The translations under genes were made by a program, and so were the position numbers. 28,888 nt of DNA from Saccoglossus kowalevskii. Taxonomy: Eukaryota > Hemichordata > Enteropneusta > Harrimaniidae. The notes beneath the pieces were generated by a model. It did no database searches. It was not told where the DNA came from and saw only the letters and a program-made list of their open reading frames with translations. Shown here piece after piece: positions 1-10,504 of this stretch. Location of the stretch: the NCBI RefSeq assembly GCF_000003605.2, contig NW_003152756.1, positions 112,867-141,754 of the forward strand. Reading direction: 5' to 3'. Every line of letters begins with the position of its first letter. Within the stretch, counting starts at the first letter, position 1.

Positions 1-346
1 ACAATCCCTGATCACATCAAAACTCCCACAATTCAAGATCTAAACATACATTCAATTTCAACTGCAACCTGTCTTTGTTTAAGATTGCTTCCTATGTTAG
101 CTACTTATTAGTTTACAATGAAGAAGTATGATTGTTGGAAAGGATCTGCACATGTCTATGAATTATCTATGGTGGACCAAGGTGAATGGGACCCTTGTTT
201 GGAAGGCATAAAAAGGTCACATGGCTCTCTCGCACTCACGATCCTGTGCCTATAAGGTCTATAAATACAATGTCCAAACTTTTGAATTCGTCTACATTTG
301 TACTTACTTTGTGTTTCACCTGACTACCTAAATAAATTGTTTGCAG
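1..346. other. Non-coding, probably intron upstream of the first exon
   Basis: AT-rich sequence with no sustained open frame. It ends in a usable 3' splice signal (a T-rich run ending TTTGCAG at 340-346) just before the His-rich exon, so it is read as intron. No repeat or RNA gene is seen here. Confidence 0.35.
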
Positions 347-687
347 GTTTCCGCCGACCTGTTCTTATGTTCATAAAGAGTCGTTCATCTACTGAAAATC
401 CTGAACACCACCGATCATCCAAACATCATTCAAGCAGCCATCATAAAAGTCGGGATCACCACCACCACTCAAAGAGTAGCCACAGACATTCATCAAATGA
501 GTCTCACCATCACAGTGTAAAGGCCAGGGACCATAGTGAGGGAAGAAAAGCAGAAGGCACGTCACCTGTGAAGACAAAAGAGCACATCCATGTTAAATGC
601 AGCAATGTCCACAATGAGGCATTGCCAGCTGCAGTTGAAAAGGAAACTCTTGAAAAAGACAGTTCTGCAGTTGGTAAATCAAACTGA
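347..687 (+). CDS. Exon of an unrecognised His/Ser/Lys-rich protein (partial gene)
   Basis: An open frame enters at the acceptor TTTGCAG (ending at 346) in phase 2 and runs about 113 codons to TGA at 685-687. It begins FRRPVLMFIKSRSS and then becomes a low-complexity stretch dominated by His, Ser and Lys, with short runs such as HHHH and repeated SSHH-type motifs. It continues as a Lys/Glu-rich tail (VEKETLEKDSS). Such His/Ser/Lys-rich segments are known in nuclear proteins such as T-type cyclins and transcription or splicing regulators, but nothing here identifies the family. A possible donor, TTG|GTAAAT (GT at 674-675), lies just before the stop, so this may be either the last exon or an internal one. 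The upstream ORF start at 298 lies in the intron and is not used. Exon status is inferred from the splice signal and the biased but non-repetitive composition. Confidence 0.45.
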
Positions 688-1042
688 TATGGCGTATTTG
701 ATAAATTCTGACAAATAATGCTTGTTGAACCAACCCTGGTTATATCAAGTATAGAGTACACAATGCAGCGATAATTTTTGTCCTTTTCATTTCAATGTTT
801 CCTGCCAATAGTGTCACACATTGCAGCCATATTACCCAGAATGCCTTGTTAGGCTTTCTATAAGTTATATATTAATTATAAATATCTTGATGGCTTCCAT
901 GAAATGTGTAAACCATGTTTTTTCTTGACTGTTTTTGTGCTCTTCGTTTCTTTACAGATTTGTTGTCTTTCTTGCTCCATCACTACTGTAAGACACACCA
1001 AAATGGTAGCATGTCAAAATAGCTGTTGTGACTAAAAATAAA
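688..1042. other. Non-coding; possible 3' UTR or intron
   Basis: No open frame of note. An AATAAA hexamer at 1037-1042 lies immediately before the minisatellite and could end the preceding transcript if the TGA at 685 is the true stop. Otherwise this is intron. Confidence 0.3.
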
Positions 1043-1807
1043 AATACACTGCAACATTAGCTACTGCTTGACCGAGCAAGGATATTGTCTAGCTAAACTA
1101 GCTAAATATCACTAAGAATACACTAGCTAAACTAGCTAAATCCTACTGTAAGAATACACTGCAACATTATCTTCTACTTGACCTAGCACGGATAATGTCT
1201 AGCTAAACTACATGTAGCTAAATCTCACTGTAAGAATACACTGCAACATTAGCTACTACTTGACCTAGCAAGGATATTGTCTAGCTAAACTAGCTAAATC
1301 TCACTGTAAGAATACACTGCAACATTAGCTGCTAATTGACCTAGCAAGGATATTGTCTAGCTAAACTAGCTAAATCCTACTCTAAGAATACACTGCAACA
1401 TTAGCTACTAATTGACCTAGCAAGGATATTGTCTAGCTAAACTAGCTAAATCTCACTGTAAGAATACACTGCAACATTAGCTACTACTTGACCTAGCAAG
1501 CTAAACCATCTAAATCTCACTGTAAGAATACACTGCAACATTAGCTACTAATTGACCTAGCAAGGATAATGTCTAGCTAAACTAGCTAAATCCTACTGTA
1601 AGAATACACTGCAACATTAGCTACTAATTGACCTAGCAAGGATATTGTCTAGCTAAACTAGCTAAATCTCACTGTAAGAATACACTGCAACATTAGCTAC
1701 TACTTGACCTAGCAAGGATATTGTCTAGCTAAACTAGCTAAATCCTACTGTAAGAATACACTGCAACATTAGCTACTACTTGACCTAGCAAGGATACGGC
1801 TAGCTAA
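1043..1807. repeat. Minisatellite, about 76-bp unit, about 11 copies
   Basis: Tandem copies begin at 1043, 1117 (short), 1153, 1235, 1311, 1387, 1463, 1527, 1603, 1679 and 1755. The unit opens AATACACTGCAACATTAGCT, continues through TTGACCTAGCAAGGATATTG, and ends in CTAGCTAAACTAGCTAAAT plus CTCACTGTAAG. The central four copies from 1235 are exactly 76 bp apart. The copy at 1117 has an internal deletion and the one at 1463 is 64 bp. Copies differ mainly at a few positions (CTACTTG or CTAATTG; CTCACTG or CCTACTG). Each unit holds the imperfect palindrome TAGCTAAACTAGCTA. Confidence 0.95.
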
Positions 1808-3675
1808 ATTACCCCAAATAACAATTAGCTTAAAGTTGTACTCTAAATGCAATAGCTTTATTGGGGTCCTCTGACTGTATTATGTGACATGTATGAATTT
1901 GGGACTAAATTTTTGACCTTCAGAGATTTTCAGTGTTTTATGAATATTAGCACCCATTTCATTTTTTGCATTTAATGTTTGGTCGTATTTCATTTGCAAA
2001 TGCTTTGTACCAACATGAATTGACAGAATATTGAAACCAGGGTGAATTATCATCATACATTTCCCTGGTATAACCAATTTATATACTCGCATACATAGTC
2101 ATAAGTCCCCAGTAAACTATAGGAATGATCTCAGAATGCAAGCATGAATTTTGTCACGTCTTCTTCCCAAAAATGTTTCTTCATGTATTTCTGTAAATGT
2201 TTGGTTAAAATGTTTATTAGAAAGGTTTGTGGAGCAATAATCAATGTTCTTTCTCGGCAATATTGACTTGGAGAAATCCTCAAAAAAAAACATCTTGAAT
2301 CAGATGTATTTGAATACAGAATGAATGAACTTAAAAAAAAAAGTTTCTCAGAGTGCCTAATAGCACAGAAAAACTTGGACTACTGACTAAAAAAGTCACG
2401 AAAATATTGCTTAGAAGGAACACTGGTAACAAAATCCAACACTGTCTGTGAGTTGGTTTGAGATTCAGTTAATATTTTGATATAGTTATTAAGTTTATAA
2501 TGCAATTTATATAGAGCCCTTTGATAATGAGGACTCAACATGCATTTAAATGTATACCAATTAGATTTCTGTGTTGCAACATAAATGACATTTTCAAATA
2601 AATACTTTGAATGAATATGAATATGAATAATTTAAGCACCTGCTCTGTATATGTACTTTTCTAGTAAAATGAAAGGCCAGTACAGAAATATCTACCACAC
2701 TACATTCGGTGGTGTGAAAACATTCAATTTGAAATAGCAGTGCTCTTGTAAAGCAATTTATATCTTCAGTGTAAATAAGAATATTTGAATTTCTAACTCA
2801 TAATTTTTGTCAATTTTTCACAGTGCAGTCACTTTGGAAATTTTACCAGCAGTCTTTCAATACAAATTGATTTATTTTTGTACAAACAAAGAAATTGTAC
2901 AGTGAAATATTGAAAATATTTGGTGCTATATATTGTGACTATAATATTGTCATATGTTTAACCTAACCACATGCAATGCTGTGCATAACAGGGTTGCTTG
3001 GTTCTTTAGATGATTGCCAACAGAAAGGGTGGTACTGTCCAAATTGGCTGCACAGACAACTAAGCATTTTTATTTTCCAGTCTTTAATTTTTTGAAGATA
3101 TTCGCATAGAGCTAATACTTGAGTTGTAATAGGTGTATGTGTGACCCTTAAATGTCACCAATCTTGGTTTTTTTCTCGGGTTCAAATTCAAATAAATTGG
3201 AATATTTTTTATAGTATTTCCAAAATAATAAAGTATATATTGTTGTAGGACAACGATATTCCCTGAAATGCCAGGATTTGTGGCCTTAGAGGTCCTGTAT
3301 AATGCCAATTAACTGTCTCTGATTACTAGTGTCTTAGTCTTGACTTGCTCAGTATCAAAAGTGTACAGAGTTTATGCAATTTCTTTTTACAGTTTTATTT
3401 CTAATGTTTTTCGCAGTAATTCGCTGCTTGAATGCACTCCAATTATGATGTGATAATTGAAATTTACTTCTGTTCCATAATATTTCTCTACGATTAAATG
3501 AGTTTGTATAACTGTAATGCATTTATTGTTATATCTGTCTTGCGTCACTGAAACGTGCATCAGGACTGTCTTGCGTGTTCAAAGGAAATCTCTATTTAAT
3601 ATAGCAAGTCAAAATGGAATTCTACTACATTGTTTCCTGAAACAATCTCTCTCTCTATCTCTCTTTTGAATAGCA
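1808..3675. other. AT-rich non-coding sequence
   Basis: Nothing supportable is seen: no coding-like frame with splice signals, no RNA gene and no tandem repeat beyond short A runs near 2281 and 2332 and a short CT run near 3647-3664. It is probably intergenic or intronic. Confidence 0.5.
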
Positions 3676-3886
3676 TACTGTAAAATGACTAATTTTAACT
3701 GGGTTTAAATTTCACTGATTTACCATTTCAGGCATATTCAGTAGGTTTTAAATTCACAGTGTTATCATTTAGATAATGTGTTCTATGCTAAATTTTACAT
3801 ATTCACTGTGTTTTAATTTAGCACATTTTCCAGTCAGCGAAATAAGCTAAATTAAAACCCAGTGAATAATTAACATTTTTACAGTA
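3676..3886. mobile_element. MITE with CTGTAAAA terminal inverted repeats and TA duplication
   Basis: A 207-bp element (3678-3884) lies between TA dinucleotides. Its ends are CTGTAAAATG and, inverted, CTGTAAAAATG. Subterminal inverted blocks are also clear: ATTCACTGTGTTTTAATTTA near 3801-3822 pairs with TAAATTAAAACCCAGTGAAT near 3846-3867, with one mismatch. There is no coding capacity. TA target duplication and short inverted ends are the pattern of Tc1/mariner-mobilised MITEs. The ends match those of the element at 26631-26858, so this is a dispersed family. Confidence 0.75.
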
Positions 3887-4069
3887 CATAGACTGGCCTA
3901 GCTGTGGCAATTTTATTCTTTATAATTCATGGCCAGATGCAAATTACAGCAACTGGTCTATTAGTCCTATTCATTGCTATTAATAAGCCATGTAAATCAT
4001 GCATCAATACCAGAGATTTTACAAGAAATTATCATATAAAAACAAGGAATTTTTTTAAACTAGGGAACC

Positions 4070-4705
4070 GGGGTGCAGCGCCCTCGTACCATGGCCATGC
4101 GCCCCTTGCCCTAGGGAGCAGATCCTCTGGCAACCATAAAATTCTGATTGACCAGGAATCACAAGTGGCCACAGTCTTCAACTGTGACTTGTCTGATAGT
4201 AATTTTGTCCCAAAGGAAGCCAGAGAATGCTCCATTTTAACTTAAAATTATCAAATCCCATCTCCAGTTATCTTCCACTGCATTGACTGGGCTTTGGTCT
4301 CTGGATCATAGTGATGGACCAAAGTTTCATCCCGTGTAATCAGTCTTGCTTCTGGAAAGGTGTGAGCAACCTGGGAATCCATCTGGCAGGCAACTTATGC
4401 ATATGCAAAAGGTCATGAATGATAGTTTCCACAGACCCTGTACTATCAGGGACAGTAATGCGTTGATCTTCAAAAATGGCTGCCGCAACTTGACTGACAG
4501 ATGCCTCATCAATGGCAGAAGACGGACAACCAGGTCTGGGAGCTGTTCCCACAGACTTCCAGCCATGTTTGAATTCACAATGCCAGCGTTTTACAAGGTC
4601 ATATGATGGGGCATCATCACCATAAGTTTCTTTCATTTCATCAAGTCTCCTCTGGTGTGGTTCCTTTCAAATACAAAAACCAGATCACCGCGCAACTGGC
4701 TCCAT
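4070..4705 (-). pseudogene. Mariner-family transposase pseudogene, internally deleted
   Basis: Read on the minus strand, the N-terminal helix-turn-helix region is clear. It shows YGDDAPSYDLVKRW, then a Gly/Arg/Pro segment (APRPGCPSSA), FEDQRITV, and the linker signature ARWIPRLLTPFQKQ, all typical of mariner/SETMAR-type transposases. It then jumps directly to TRDETLVHHYDPETKAQSMQ, which carries the first catalytic Asp block (normally TGDETW). About 30-45 residues that usually lie between these are missing. A frameshift with stops lies near 4640-4660, before the YGDD segment. The likely start is ATG at 4703-4705. Below about 4256 similarity is weak (a K-x-V-A-T-x-x-D-S-like block near 4150-4180), and the second and third catalytic Asp regions are not seen. 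The copy is dead. Terminal inverted repeats were not found. Confidence 0.8.
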
Positions 4706-4989
4706 TTCACACCTGACTCAGTTCAAACACCTGTAAATCAGAAACCACAATTAGTTCAGACCCGTCTTTTGCAACATAACCCATAGAGATGTAAATCAAT
4801 CCTTATTGAACGCCCCTTGTACCTAACATGGGCTTTATGGTGAAAATTATTGAGGTGCTGAATCTTTGGATGGTGTATCATTGTACATGCACATGTATTA
4901 ATTAAAACTACCTTGAAACTGGAGATAGGGACGGCATGCGACCTGACTAAACACACACGTATCTCGAAATTGGTGGAGCCCCTTGATAA

Positions 4990-5570
4990 GATGGTGCCTA
5001 CATGCCATGTGCATTATTGAACTGCAACACTCTATGGAGGCTACTGATTGGTAGATTCGGAAACACCTAGTGTACATATTGCTTAGAGGCTTGTGTCTAT
5101 ATAAACTGTTGTGTGATGTTACACTTGGCTGATATTGCGTGTGACACATTGTGACCCAGGCTCCAGGGACGATGTGGGTTTTGTCCTGAAAGACTATTAC
5201 CTAGTACAGAATCACGTTTGGAGTCTATCATGCTAACTGCGTTGCCGCCAGTTTGCACCCACACGAACATCGGTGGTGAAACGTTGAACGACCAACAAAC
5301 ATTCAGTATTGTTGTGAAAGGATATTTATAGTTTAATGTACCATCATTTATAATTATTCCATCACATTGTCAGCCAGTTTAGTTATCACTTTGTTTGTTT
5401 AATGTTTGGCTAATTTTTCTTGTGTGATTGTTGCGTATCATTGTGCATTATAAGTTGTTATATAATATATTTTAATGTGCCCCTTGTATCTGTATGTGTA
5501 CTGGTCTATATAAATGAAATTATGTTCTGTGCTTGGTCACATGATAACCAGAACCATGGTAACCCTTGCC
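4990..5570 (+). repeat. Left LTR-like direct repeat of the gypsy element
   Basis: It shares ordered blocks with the repeat at 9720-10345. Examples are ATTGAACTGC...TATGGAGGCT.CTGATTGGTA (5016-5053 against 9746-9783), GGCTGATATT then GTGTGACACATTGTG, AGACTATTACC, CATNCTAACTGC, and a T-rich tail with CATCA.TTTGTTT and ATAACCAGAA. A TATA-like TATTATAAATA lies near 5576. Exact LTR ends could not be fixed because of divergence; the right-hand end may extend toward 5680. Confidence 0.7.
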
Positions 5571-5689
5571 GAGCTATTATAAATACCCCTGTTTAAACTT
5601 GTATAAGCTGCCTGTTGGTGTGTGTTTATATTTATTTCGCACGTGTCGCATTTTTGAATGCAGATGCTCTTACCTTATTAAATTGGTAG

Positions 5690-6350
5690 CATGTGTTAAT
5701 TCGCATATGTATTCATGTTGATGCTCCGAACTCCCAAAAGGTGTTGGAGGTGCCCGGAACCATGGATAATAAAAGCTATAGACGAAATGGGGTTGCACTT
5801 ATGAGGGTGAAGATAAAAAAAATATGTCCGGGAAAGGTTAGGGAGTTGCAAGTTTGGGAAAGGGAGGAGAGAGTGTGCCAACAAGAACAGGCTCAATTGA
5901 TGAGGGAAGCCAAAGATGCATAGAAGGGAAACCAAGTTAATTTGAGAGAGCCATCGAAAATTGCAATTGAAATCTGTCAATCCCTTTTTCTGACAAAGTT
6001 TCAATGGATGTGTACATAGTTTCTAGTTTCAAAGTGTTTGCAATTGGGTGTAAATTGCCAAGAAACTCTCAGGGGAATAGTCTGTCAGGGAGGGCCCTAG
6101 CTGTATATCAAACCTTGTACTGCTAAAACTCAGAATTGGAATAAAGTTAAACTTGCTATGCTTACTGCTTATAACCTGACAGAAGAAGGGTAAAAGGAAA
6201 GCCAAACCTAAACTGAAAAAACGTAACTAGGTTAAAGGGCTATTTGAATAGAGCTCACTGGCATAAGCCCAAAGTAAAAAAACGGTGATGGACATGGTAT
6301 TAATGAAACAATACGTGTCAGCCTGATTTGATAGCCTATTTGAGGCAGGG
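5690..6350 (+). pseudogene. Gypsy gag relic
   Basis: Several frames carry pieces typical of retrotransposon gag. There is a charged Glu/Gln/Arg coiled segment (REERVCQQEQAQLMREAKDA, ending near 5920). Near 6080-6190 a capsid-like LSGRALAVYQTL is followed in another frame by NWNKVKLAMLTAYNLTEEG, matching the common pattern LTGKAQ-Y...DY-KVK-AIL-AYEL-PE. Farther on, near 6425-6470, a decayed zinc-knuckle-like C-x2-C-x4-GH can be read. Stops and frame changes are numerous. Assignment rests on motif order and position after the left LTR. Confidence 0.55.
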
Positions 6351-6979
6351 TGCCCATAAGTCGAGGCTACTGATGTGTACTTAAAGTCTAAACATTATCA
6401 GGGGTGGAAAGTAGGTCCAAGAAATGTTACCTGTCATCGCTGTTAACAAACGGGTCACATTTGTTAAACCACTAACAGTGGTATAACGCGTTCAATGTAG
6501 CTCACCTAAGATCACTGAAAGTTCGGCACCAAATAATTATGTTGGAACACAGTCAATAGATGAAATGAAATATCTACAGCCAAGCCTTATTGACAAAATA
6601 ATAATCATGGATACAAACTCTGCAGGAGACCCTACATGTCAGTGGTACAGGCCATAGTTAGCTAGCACGTAGTAACAGTGCTGGGAGATTCCAGATGTAG
6701 TGGCGTTGAAATCAGAAAAGATTAAATCTTTTCTAAACAACACATTACTGAAATTCCTTCAATGACTACCCGCTCATGCCAAATCTTTGTACTAATATAC
6801 GTACAAGTGAGGAGGTGTCACAAGTAATCAGAAATTTAGTTCTAAACGTTCTAGAGCAGGTTAACGAAGGCATTTGTGTTGGGACAGGAAATGGGGTGAA
6901 TGAACTTTTATACTCTTGTACCTGGAAGCGTCCGTAGAAGGCATAATTCTCCCACTGTCATTGGTGGTAGAAAAATATG

Positions 6980-7190
6980 CAGTTCCCAAAAAAGTGAACT
7001 GGCAAAACATGTGGAGATATACAAAAATCATTTTGATATGAAGGCTAGAGCTATAACTCTTGAAGAGGGGACCAAGTAATCTTACTACTCCCAAAATCTA
7101 TAATAAGTTGAGAATACAGTAACCATATCGGTTCCGTTGATTATAGAATTGGAAAGGGTGAAAGTTGTCATGTTGAACAATTATTAGGTT
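6980..7190 (+). pseudogene. Gypsy integrase C-terminal region relic
   Basis: One frame reads ELAKHVEIYKNHFDMKARA, then a short acidic stretch. A second frame reads TTPKIYNKLRIQ*PYR, and a third reads VDYRIGKGESCHV. Together they match the end of Ty3/gypsy integrases in order: YD-KAR, then GD-VLLLLP..NKL..QW-GPY, then VDY.I..G..K..HVN-L. Two frameshifts and at least two stops are present. It lies upstream of the RT on the same strand. Confidence 0.65.
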
Positions 7191-7479
7191 AGTTATCTTG
7201 GTAATTCCTGAACGTTCAGAATGCATAGCCAAAGAACCAAATACAACACATGGGCACTGTCTGGATAGCCAGCCAGTCACATAATTATAGTGTTGTCGTT
7301 CCTGGCCATCAGTTAACAGAGTTGGTTGAATTTGTACCCTTGGGAGTATAGAAACTATAGCTATATACTTCCAATTTGGGGCCTGACCTTACCCTCCAGA
7401 GCAAGTTGAGAGGAGGTGAAAGCTTTTTTTTGGTAAGATGTAGCAAAACCCTATATGATGCCCCGGGAAATCCAAAGTG

Positions 7480-7905
7480 GGCTAACGTGAGATTAAAAGG
7501 CTTTAGATGACCCATTGACCTAAAAACCTTATGTCACCCTTAGAGAGGCCATCGTCATGTGGAGGTTCAAGACTTGTTAGGAATGGAGGAGAATAAAAGT
7601 CAAACACTCCCTATGTCTCTCTAATTGTGCTGGTCAAGAACAAGGAGAACACACTTTGATTTTGCACTGGTTTCCGGAAATTAAACCATATAACAATATT
7701 TGATGCACTTCCAAGTGCTAAGCCTGAAGACCAGTTTTACTATTACAGGGTTGACACTATTTAACCAAAATCGACCTTATGGTTACGGTATATATATACA
7801 TCTATCCCTGTGGCAAAGTCAAAAGCAGTACACTATACATACTTGCCCTTTGGTTTAGTCTACAATCCCACAGTGTTGCCAAGAAAATAAGATCTATACG
7901 TGGCT
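7480..7905 (+). pseudogene. Gypsy reverse transcriptase, N-terminal half, decayed
   Basis: The pre-RT linker is readable as KPYV..LREAI near 7528-7553, matching the usual KPYP.P.ALRE. From 7600 one frame reads TPYVSLIVLVKNKENTL, stop, FCTGFRKLNHITIFDALPSA and KPEDQF, matching the conserved YASPIVLVKKKD..RFC.DYRKLN..T.FDA.P.P.PED block. It then continues through TKIDL and, after frame changes, SIPVAKSK and LPFGLVYNPT. The catalytic YxDD block is absent because the domain is interrupted at about 7905. This is the firmest part of the element. Confidence 0.85.
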
Positions 7906-9075
7906 AGCTGTGTACTGTACAAATAAAGTACTCGGGAAACTTAAATTCTAAGCAGAGATACACGACAGATGCCCAAAAAACTTAGGTCCTATATATATCT
8001 AAGCGACTGGTATGCAAGAAACTTGGCTCTGCAGAGCAATACACAACAGGTACACAAGAAACTCAAATTCTATGAAAGACAAATGAGATCAACAGAAAAT
8101 TACACATAAAAATGTCTAGTATTATATTTCTCTACTGATGTATGTTAATGATTATATGGATGTATTGGATTTGGAACTGTAGCCATAATTTAGAGAATGC
8201 AGAAAATTCACTGTATATTGTGATATACGGACTACTGTTTTTCATTAAGTATTATATATCAGCTCTATAAAACCTAAATTTATCATTTGTTTCCAGGCAA
8301 CGCACAGATTACAAATATTAAATGAATAACTGAAAACAGTAGTTGAATATTTGTTGTGAAAGTTCCGTGTTTCCACTCCAATTAAGGCATGTTTCTGTTC
8401 TCAAGAGGCCTCTTTAATTGAGGTCATTCCATGTATATATCTTTCATGATACATACATTATGGTGAGAATTCAACACTGTACATATACTGTTCTCGCGCA
8501 ATAATTTTCAAATTGATTAAACAAATTAAGAACATCAGATATTCCATCTGTACAGAAGCACAGATTATTCTTTCTAGAATTGCAAATCTTGACTGCTTTT
8601 TCAAAATGATTACATGGTATGACAAAAAAATACTTGTATCTGGAATACGAAAACACAATCACACTTTACATTATTAAAGCCCTCTAACAAATGTATATTT
8701 TGTGTACGTTTGTTGAGACTCCTGTATATTACCTTTTTTATAGTTGTATAGTTTATTTTGTATTTTCAGTTCATGGGGTTCGTGAATTGAAAATGCGTGA
8801 AACTACAGTCTGAATGACAAGTGTTGTCAATGTCGAGAGCTGATAATGGACGAGTGAAGAATCTGGAGGCATTTGAGGATAATGATATCATTACTCTCAC
8901 GAGGTACCCAACAGCCCCAACACGATACCCGACAGACATGCAGGGACATGAAAACTAATACGCAATAGATACGCATGTCAAATACGTATAATACTTGATA
9001 AGTATGCAAGAAACTATACCCAAGAATTGCTCGAAAATATGTAAAAATACACGGGAACTATACCCGACAGAGGGA
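7906..9075. other. Foreign block interrupting the reverse transcriptase
   Basis: About 1.15 kb with no pol similarity separates the two RT fragments. Both edges carry a degenerate minisatellite-like motif: the 13-mer TATGCAAGAAACT occurs exactly at 8011-8023 and 9003-9015, with related GTACACAAGAAACTC at 8050 and more diverged copies (CGACAGATGCCCAAAAAACT) near 7963. The centre (8100-8850) is AT-rich and shows nothing identifiable. It is probably a nested insertion or expanded repeat; target duplications were not resolved. Confidence 0.5.
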
Positions 9076-9094
9076 ACATTTTCATAGGGGTGGA

Positions 9095-9200
9095 CCCATA
9101 ATTGTACTGACATATTGAATCGCCTGGAGAAGGCAGGGCTTAGTGCAAAACCATCCAAGTGATGTGTAGGTTTTACGCAGCTAGGATTTGACAGTACCCT
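9095..9200 (+). pseudogene. Gypsy reverse transcriptase, later fragment
   Basis: One frame reads DILNRLEKAGLSAKPSK, stop, then VGFTQLGF. This matches the segment after YxDD in gypsy RTs (VL.RL..AGLTAKPSKC..G...L.FLGH). It resumes the polypeptide begun at 7480-7905 after the interrupting block. Downstream similarity fades before the right LTR, and RNase H is not recognised. Confidence 0.7.
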
Positions 9201-9719
9201 GTACAATAATTGATAATTTCTGAGATGAACATTCCATCTCCATCTTCCATCTAAGACCATTGCAAACAATTGAAGCCATGTCATAGGGGCTGAGTCCAAA
9301 TAAATTTGTAATTAATGTAAAATAGAGATTGGGTAGGAGTTTTCGTCAACATATGCTATCACACTAAGGGGTTGTGTATATATGGATGATAAGGCTAAAC
9401 TTGTTAAAATATAATGTATTATTCTAATTATTATTTTAATAGGTTCTATCCTAGCAGGTGATTATGTCAGAAAGTATTTTAGCATACCTAGCATATATTT
9501 TATAGCGTTATATTCTGTAATGGTGAGTCATTGTATAATCAAAACTATACTTTGAACCTGGGAATGCTTAGACGGACATACGTACAAAACCTAGATTGCA
9601 TTCATTGTCAAACCTACTGTACCTAGTTGACGTTAGAAGTATCCGAACAATAATATAATAACATGTATAGGGATACAGTATGGGTGAACACCCATCCGGG
9701 TATTTTCATGGTGCCACTG

Positions 9720-10345
9720 AGCATGTGTATGCGTCACACAATCTGATTGAACTGCAAGTATGTATGGAGGCTGCTGATTGGTATGCATATTATTATGCAG
9801 TAACTATTTCCTGTATAAACCATTGCCGGATGGTACACGTGGCTGATATTCCATGTGACTGTGGTGTGACACATTGTGCTGAACCAACTTTTGGGGAGGG
9901 GTGCTCGATGAACCGGTGGAAGACTATTACCTTGTATAATATTACATTGGAAATCCTTCATACTAACTGCTTATGGTTATCACAATGATGAATAGTTGAA
10001 AGACTGAAGGACGAACACTCGGTAAACACACAGACACCACCAGACATCCCAGTTCGGGGGGGGGGGGTATTGTAATGAATTGTTTTGTTGTGAGAGCATT
10101 CTTTGTGATTTTACGTATCATAATTTTGATTTATATTTATTTCATTACGCTGTCAGCCTACATATCATCACTTTGTTTCCTGTTTTGTTTTGCATTTTCG
10201 TAATTTGTGCATAATAAATGGTTATACAATGTTTTGTCTAAATATTGATTTCTTGTAACAATTTACATTGTCAGTCACCCCGGAATATATTGAAGTTCAT
10301 TTGTGTGGCGGGCCACGTGGTAACCAGAATCCACACAAAAGGGTA
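9720..10345 (+). repeat. Right LTR-like direct repeat of the gypsy element
   Basis: Counterpart of 4990-5570, with the same block order and overall strong divergence. It contains a 12-G homopolymer at 10056-10067 that is absent from the left copy, and an AATAAA at 10213-10218. Similarity ends at about 10345, just after GGTAACCAGAATCC. Confidence 0.7.
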
Positions 10346-10504
10346 AAGGTAATTTTTGGCGGCTTTATATTTTGGGTCGTTGACAATTTGTTTAATTATT
10401 TTCCGTCCTGGTGTAAACAAAGACAACACACAATGAAGGGCAAACAGTGCATAAATTTCGATTTCTGTAAATGTATACAACTTTTTCACCACGTGCAACT
10501 TTGA

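Larger units (their letters stand above)
4990..10345 (+). mobile_element. Degenerate Ty3/gypsy LTR retrotransposon, Gmr1-like domain order
   Basis: Two diverged direct repeats (about 4990-5570 and 9720-10345, about 4.73 kb apart) flank a broken internal region on the plus strand. That region shows, in order, a gag relic, an integrase C-terminal region, the start of a reverse transcriptase, an interruption, and a later RT fragment. Every domain contains stops and frameshifts, so the element is old and inactive. A possible primer-binding site, TGGTAGCATG, lies at 5684-5693 downstream of the left repeat. RNase H, the integrase catalytic core and protease were not recognised and are probably deleted or decayed. 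Integrase before RT is unusual for Ty3/gypsy and is the order described for the Gmr1 lineage. Confidence 0.75.

Noticed and set aside
1043-1807. CRISPR array
   Set aside because: Contiguous tandem units without unique spacers, in an animal genome; it is a minisatellite.
8955-9299. Minus-strand 114-codon ORF
   Set aside because: Antisense to the later RT fragment; the plus-strand motif DILNRLEKAGLSAKPSK is the real signal.
9680-9988. Plus-strand 102-codon ORF and its minus shadow
   Set aside because: It lies in the right LTR of the gypsy relic, and the left LTR copy does not preserve the frame.
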